DNA from: Geobacter sp.
Lineage (GTDB): Bacteria > Desulfobacterota > Desulfuromonadia > Geobacterales > Geobacteraceae
Direction: 5' to 3'
NCBI GenBank assembly: GCA_003314535.1
Contig: POSG01000004.1
Coordinates: 186,001-250,000 of the forward strand
Length of the DNA: 64,000 bases
Positions 60,249-64,000 of the stretch are shown in pieces. The position numbers and the translations under genes were made by a program. Positions within the stretch are counted from its first letter, which is position 1. The number at the start of each line of letters is the position of its first letter. Below the pieces are notes generated by a model. The model was not told the origin of the DNA and made no database searches. It saw only the letters and a program-made list of their open reading frames with translations.

Positions 60249-62477
60249 TCAGAACTTCAAGTCAAGATTGGCAAAGAAGGAACGGCCGGGCGCGACATAG
60301 TAGGTGTAATATTCCCGGTCCAGCAGGTTGTTCACGCTGAAGGAAACGGTCGCCCAGTCCGTCACCTTGTACGCAGCCTTCAAGTCAACAATGAAATAAG
60401 GATCGTAGGAACCATAGACACCATTGACGTAGTCGCTGTTGTTGTCGGTATTGTAGCGTCTGGAAACATACCTGCCGGAAATGAAGAGGGATGCTGAGCC
60501 GTAGCACGCATCCGCCCCCATTGAGATCATGTGGCGCGGCGCCTGGACCAGTTGCTTGCCTACGAGGCTGGCGTCGGGGCCGTACTCGGTGATTTCCGAA
60601 TCGGTGTAGGTATAACCTGCAAAAAGCCGCAGGTTCCTGCCGATGCTTTGCTCGAATTCCAGTTCCACCCCCCTGGTTTCGGCGCCGCCCACATTGGAGT
60701 ACCTCTTGTTGCTGTAGGCCCTGCCGCCGATGGTGGTCGTGCCCGGGGTGGTGAGATTATAGATCATGTCGCTGAGATAGTTCTCGAAGTAAGCCGCTTT
60801 GATCTTCGCCCCATTCCAGAGGTTCTGCTCCCCGCTGATATCCCAGGCGAGCACCGTCTCCGGGTTCAGGTCGGGGTTGGAATTGTAGATGGTGTATGTG
60901 CTCGTCGAGATCCAGGTTTTGTACAATTGACTGAGGGGCGGCGCGCGGAACGCCTTGCCGCCGGAGACACGGAGCGTGGTTCCTTCCAGCGGCTTCCAGA
61001 CGATCGCACCCTTGGGATTTAGGGAGTTCTTTGTTTTTTCCGGATAGGTTTCGGTTCTGGCGCCTGTGCCGGTGAAGCCTGCGTAGCCGTCGTTGGATAC
61101 CCAGTAGTCGTCGCGGAGGCCGGCATAGAGGGTGAGATTTTTCATCAGGGCGATTTCGGCCTGGAGATATGCGGAATAGGTCTGGGTCTTTCCGCCCCCC
61201 CACTGGGTGCTGGCGCCGGAGATCGAGTCGGGATCCAGATAAGCGTTCAGAGGATAATTATTGCTGTCTGCAGTGTCATAACGGAAAGAAAACCCCCCGG
61301 TCAGTACATGCTTTTCCATGATCGGCGCGGACAGCTGGAGGTCGGTGAAGTAGGTTCTGCTGGGCGAGTCGCTTTTCGTTCCGGGGCCTCCTGCGAGCGT
61401 CGCGGAAGTGGGAGTTGTGTACCAGTTTTCTCCCTGGTCGTTGATGCCGAAGAGGAATTTGCCCTCCACAGTGCCGAACAGCGCTTCGGCGTGGATGGAG
61501 TACGTATCCATGATGTTGCTGCCGCAGCCGCTCTGGTAACTGCTCTCGGTTATCACATTGGCAGTGTTTGCCGCGTTCCTGTAGGTATAAACCGGCGCTC
61601 CCGCCGCGTTTCGCAGGTAGGTGTGAGGGTCGTCGTATGAATATCTGTTGGCGGTGCGCAACCAGGAGAACCGGACATTGGCGGTGTCCGACAGGTCGTA
61701 CTGCGCCCTGACGGCTGCCGAGTAGTCCCACCAGCCGTTGTCACCGGTGTCGCCGACGAGAAACCTCGTAGCGCCCGTGTTGGACGACGTCCGGGTTGCG
61801 CCGGTGATGCCGGATGCGGCCGTCGGAGCGCTGGAAGCCGTTACCAGCCCGGTTGGATATCCATCGGTGCTCCGGTAGCCGAAAGCGGCATAGAGGCGGA
61901 ATTTCCCGACCCTGTCCCCATAGGATGCGTAGGTGCTCCAGAGATTGGACATGGCGTTGTCGCTGCCCAGTCCGTCACCGTAGCCGAAGGATAGGGAGGA
62001 CTCCCTTTTTTCGGGCATGCGGCTCATGAAGTTGATGACCCCGCCCATGGCGTTGCCGCCGTAGAGGCTCGAGGAGGGACCCCGCACCACTTCGATTTGG
62101 GACATGTCCTGCGCGTAGAGGCCACCCCACGGCTGGCTTGCCGAGTAGGCATCGTTCAGCGGCATGCCGTCCAGGAGCAGCAGGGTGCGCCCGGCGCCTG
62201 ACAGCCCGCGAAAGGTCACGGTCGAGGTCGTCCCCATCAGGCCCTTGATGCGGTTGTCGAAGACACCCGGCAGCAGGTTGAGCGCTTCGTCCAGCGACTG
62301 GATGTTGCGCTTTTTCATTTCCGCTGCGGTAACGACGCTGACCGAGCCCGGCGCGTCCTCGACGGATTTCTCCGTCCTGGTGGCGGTGACGACAATCTCG
62401 TCCAGGTCGACCGACTTTTCTTCCCCGTATGCGGGGAGGGTAAGCATCATCCCGAGCAATATCAGGTATATTTTCAT
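60249..62477 (-). CDS. TonB-dependent outer-membrane receptor
   Basis: 742 residues. Signal peptide (cleavage near AYG|EEK), TonB box DEIVVTATR, plug domain with DAPGSVSVVTAAEMK, LLPGVFDNRIKGLMG and GPSSSLYGGNAMGGVIN, then a 22-strand barrel ending with an aromatic (FANLDLKF). The ligand is likely a metal chelate (cobalamin, haem or siderophore), judged by the downstream ABC genes and chelatase. First gene of the long minus-strand operon. Confidence 0.95.
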   Translation of the reverse strand: MKIYLILLGMMLTLPAYGEEKSVDLDEIVVTATRTEKSVEDAPGSVSVVTAAEMKKRNIQSLDEALNLLPGVFDNRIKGLMGTTSTVTFRGLSGAGRTLLLLDGMPLNDAYSASQPWGGLYAQDMSQIEVVRGPSSSLYGGNAMGGVINFMSRMPEKRESSLSFGYGDGLGSDNAMSNLWSTYASYGDRVGKFRLYAAFGYRSTDGYPTGLVTASSAPTAASGITGATRTSSNTGATRFLVGDTGDNGWWDYSAAVRAQYDLSDTANVRFSWLRTANRYSYDDPHTYLRNAAGAPVYTYRNAANTANVITESSYQSGCGSNIMDTYSIHAEALFGTVEGKFLFGINDQGENWYTTPTSATLAGGPGTKSDSPSRTYFTDLQLSAPIMEKHVLTGGFSFRYDTADSNNYPLNAYLDPDSISGASTQWGGGKTQTYSAYLQAEIALMKNLTLYAGLRDDYWVSNDGYAGFTGTGARTETYPEKTKNSLNPKGAIVWKPLEGTTLRVSGGKAFRAPPLSQLYKTWISTSTYTIYNSNPDLNPETVLAWDISGEQNLWNGAKIKAAYFENYLSDMIYNLTTPGTTTIGGRAYSNKRYSNVGGAETRGVELEFEQSIGRNLRLFAGYTYTDSEITEYGPDASLVGKQLVQAPRHMISMGADACYGSASLFISGRYVSRRYNTDNNSDYVNGVYGSYDPYFIVDLKAAYKVTDWATVSFSVNNLLDREYYTYYVAPGRSFFANLDLKF

Positions 62478-62781
62478 CTTGCCCTCCTTGTCGAGCTATC
62501 TCGTGGAACTTGAAGAAATTTTCAGCAAGCCTAAAATAGCACATAAATTTATTTAGTAAACAAGAAAACATACTATTTTATATTTCGTGCTATTATTGGT
62601 GCGCTGCTCGACTGCAAGGCGGGTGTGAGTATACTATTCAAGTAATGTGAACGCCTGGGCGCTGCGTTCATTGGAACTGAATTAAGAGCTTCACACGTGA
62701 TGCGAATGATGCTATTTTCGAACGTGATGAATTTCCCATGTGGGGTGATTTCAAGCTTTGCCGAAAGTGGGCTTGCATCAT
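62478..62781. other. Divergent intergenic region (TonB operon / fusion protein)
   Basis: About 300 AT-rich bases without a gene. They contain the 8-bp inverted repeat described at 62535-62594 near the TonB start. No B12 riboswitch box is found, so expression is probably controlled by a DNA-binding repressor. The 3' part before 62782 has no clear promoter. Confidence 0.45.
62535..62594. promoter_or_regulatory. AATAGCAC/GTGCTATT inverted pair upstream of the TonB operon
   Basis: AATAGCAC (62535-62542) and GTGCTATT (62587-62594) are perfect inverted copies 44 bases apart, with an AT-rich centre that could hold the minus-strand promoter. It is a plausible repressor site pair; it does not look like a Fur box. 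Confidence 0.45.
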
Positions 62782-63999
62782 ATGGCACAGGAAGACCTCT
62801 CCCAATTGAAGATCGACAAGGCCACGGCCACGGCCCGCCCCGCCCGGCGCAGTGCACGGCGTTTCTGGATTGCGGGAGCACTTGTCGTCGCCGTTCTGGC
62901 GGTTCTGTTTTTCAGCGGTATACTGAAACCCGCCAGGGAAGTGCAGGTGGTCTCCGTCCAGCAGACCTATCCTTCCCAGGCGATCACCCTGCTCAACGCA
63001 AGCGGCTACGTGGTGGCCCAGCGGAAAGCTGCCGTTGCCTCCAAGGCCACCGGACGGCTCGTCTGGCTCGGCGTGGAAGAGGGGAGCAGGGTGAAGAAGG
63101 GGGAAGTTCTCGCCCGGCTGGAAAGTGAGGATGTGGCGGCAAGCGAGGCGCAGGCAGCTGAAAACCTGAAGAATTCCCGAACTTCGCTTGACCAGGCCGG
63201 GGCCGAGTACCATGACGCGCAGCTTTCCTACAACCGGCAGAAACTGCTCCTTTCCCAGGGAATAGTGGCCCGGGCGGACTTTGATGCGGCGGAAGCCCGC
63301 TACCGCAAGGCGAAGGCGGCCGTCGCAGGCGCGCAGGCTGGAATAGGGGCGGCGGCCGCGGCATTGGAAGCCGCCCGCGTGGCAGTGGAATTCACCATGA
63401 TCAGGGCGCCTTTCGACGCTGTCGTGCTCACAAAGAACGCTGATGTGGGAGATATCGTCACCCCGTTTGCTGCAGCGGCCAATGCCAAGGCAGCCGTGGT
63501 GACCCTGGCAGATATGAGCTCCCTGCAGGTCGAGGTGGACGTGGCCGAATCCAACATCGAGCAGGTCAGAAGCGGCCAGCCGTGCGAGATCCAGCTCGAT
63601 GCGCTGCCGGACACCCGTTTCCGCGGCACGGTTCACATGATCGTACCCACAGCGGACCGGAGCAAGGCAACGGTGCTGGTGAAGGTCCGCTTTGATGAAA
63701 GCGACCGGCGGATACTCCCGGAGATGAGCGCCAAGGTGGCGTTTCTATCCAGGCCCCTGCGGGAAGGCGAGCGCAAGCCGAAGATCACTGCCGCTTCCGC
63801 CGCCGTGGTGGAACGGCACGGCAGGAAGGTCGTGTTCCTGGTGAAGGATGACCGGGCGGTCGAAACTGCCGTGACCCTTGGGGAGAAACTGGGAGAAGCC
63901 GTGGAGATCGTCCGCGGGGTCAAGGCTGGAGACAGGGTGGTGCAAAGCCCTGAAAAAGGCCTCAAAGACGGTTCCCGCATCAAGATATTGGAAAAATGA
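62782..63999 (+). CDS. Membrane fusion protein of an efflux system (HlyD/MacA type)
   Basis: 405 residues from ATG 62782. One N-terminal membrane span (about 33-52), a lipoyl/barrel region (SGYVVAQRKAAVASKATGRL), a coiled-coil hairpin (about 120-200) and a beta-barrel domain (ADMSSLQVEVDVAES). It connects an inner-membrane pump to an outer-membrane channel. The next gene probably starts at 63996 (ATGA overlap), outside the window, and would be the ABC/MacB-type or RND partner. Confidence 0.9.
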   Translation: MAQEDLSQLKIDKATATARPARRSARRFWIAGALVVAVLAVLFFSGILKPAREVQVVSVQQTYPSQAITLLNASGYVVAQRKAAVASKATGRLVWLGVEEGSRVKKGEVLARLESEDVAASEAQAAENLKNSRTSLDQAGAEYHDAQLSYNRQKLLLSQGIVARADFDAAEARYRKAKAAVAGAQAGIGAAAAALEAARVAVEFTMIRAPFDAVVLTKNADVGDIVTPFAAAANAKAAVVTLADMSSLQVEVDVAESNIEQVRSGQPCEIQLDALPDTRFRGTVHMIVPTADRSKATVLVKVRFDESDRRILPEMSAKVAFLSRPLREGERKPKITAASAAVVERHGRKVVFLVKDDRAVETAVTLGEKLGEAVEIVRGVKAGDRVVQSPEKGLKDGSRIKILEK

Positions 64000-64000
64000 T

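Overview
The window looks like a chromosomal segment from an anaerobic deltaproteobacterium of the Geobacter/Pelobacter type (Desulfuromonadota). This is inferred from gene content: a hisZ-purA pair, a split transketolase, a tungsten-type aldehyde:ferredoxin oxidoreductase next to an iron alcohol dehydrogenase and a sigma-54 activator, a small multiheme cytochrome, hopanoid genes hpnJ/hpnK, and many short palindromic intergenic repeats. There is no rRNA operon, CRISPR array, prophage or transposase.

Layout. 1-4110: 3' end of a thioredoxin reductase, an RDD membrane protein, hisZ and purA. 4380-4583: tRNA-Lys(TTT) and tRNA-Glu(TTC) with a promoter and a terminator. 4921-16985: an accessory metabolic block with a sigma-54-preceded porin, a lipoprotein, an AcoR-like sigma-54 activator, an iron alcohol dehydrogenase, an aldehyde:ferredoxin oxidoreductase, MoaA, a MOSC protein and a DUF362 ferredoxin protein. 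Together these suggest regulated alcohol-to-acid oxidation with in-house pterin cofactor assembly. Both the activator and the alcohol dehydrogenase carry an apparent one-base deletion near their 5' ends. 17082-24819 (minus strand): hotdog thioesterase, pseudopilin, two-subunit transketolase, cobalamin-dependent methionine synthase, GerMN protein and glutamate racemase. 25098-28059: a tight five-gene operon with a 2-hydroxyacyl-CoA dehydratase/double-cubane-type protein, its ATPase activator, a diheme cytochrome and a metallopeptidase-like protein. 28359-34510: RecG with an extra AbrB-like N-terminus, cold shock protein, LOG protein, and LeuC/LeuD-type hydro-lyase. 34561-38221: a secreted protein built from about 20 short aromatic 'WPLY/FPFY' repeats, translationally coupled to an MlaE-type permease and followed by an MCE (MlaD) protein. 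38397-43837: DUF422 carotenoid protein, a nucleoside phosphorylase that may be HpnG, HpnJ, HpnK and a small EamA/SMR transporter. 44129-47191: housekeeping singles (CinA-like, NRDE, glutaredoxin-like, DUF503, cupredoxin).

47214-62477 (minus strand) is the most unusual part. A TonB receptor, periplasmic binding protein, BtuC/BtuD-type ABC transporter, a 32-residue membrane peptide, a CobN-type large chelatase subunit and ChlI/ChlD-type AAA+ subunits form one long operon, whose layout recalls Hmu-type haem uptake with a CobN-like HmuS. A second unit follows downstream. It has its own promoter, a folded leader RNA and a terminator, then a second binding protein, a small secreted protein, and a cytoplasmic radical-SAM enzyme fused to the C-terminal part of a metal-chelate binding protein. 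The likely theme is import and intracellular processing of a metallated tetrapyrrole or corrinoid. The window ends in an RND/ABC-type membrane fusion protein.

Five copies of a ~150-bp palindromic repeat, with two compensatory base-pair changes between copies, and a second repeat family bounded by TTTCCGGAT-type motifs lie between genes.
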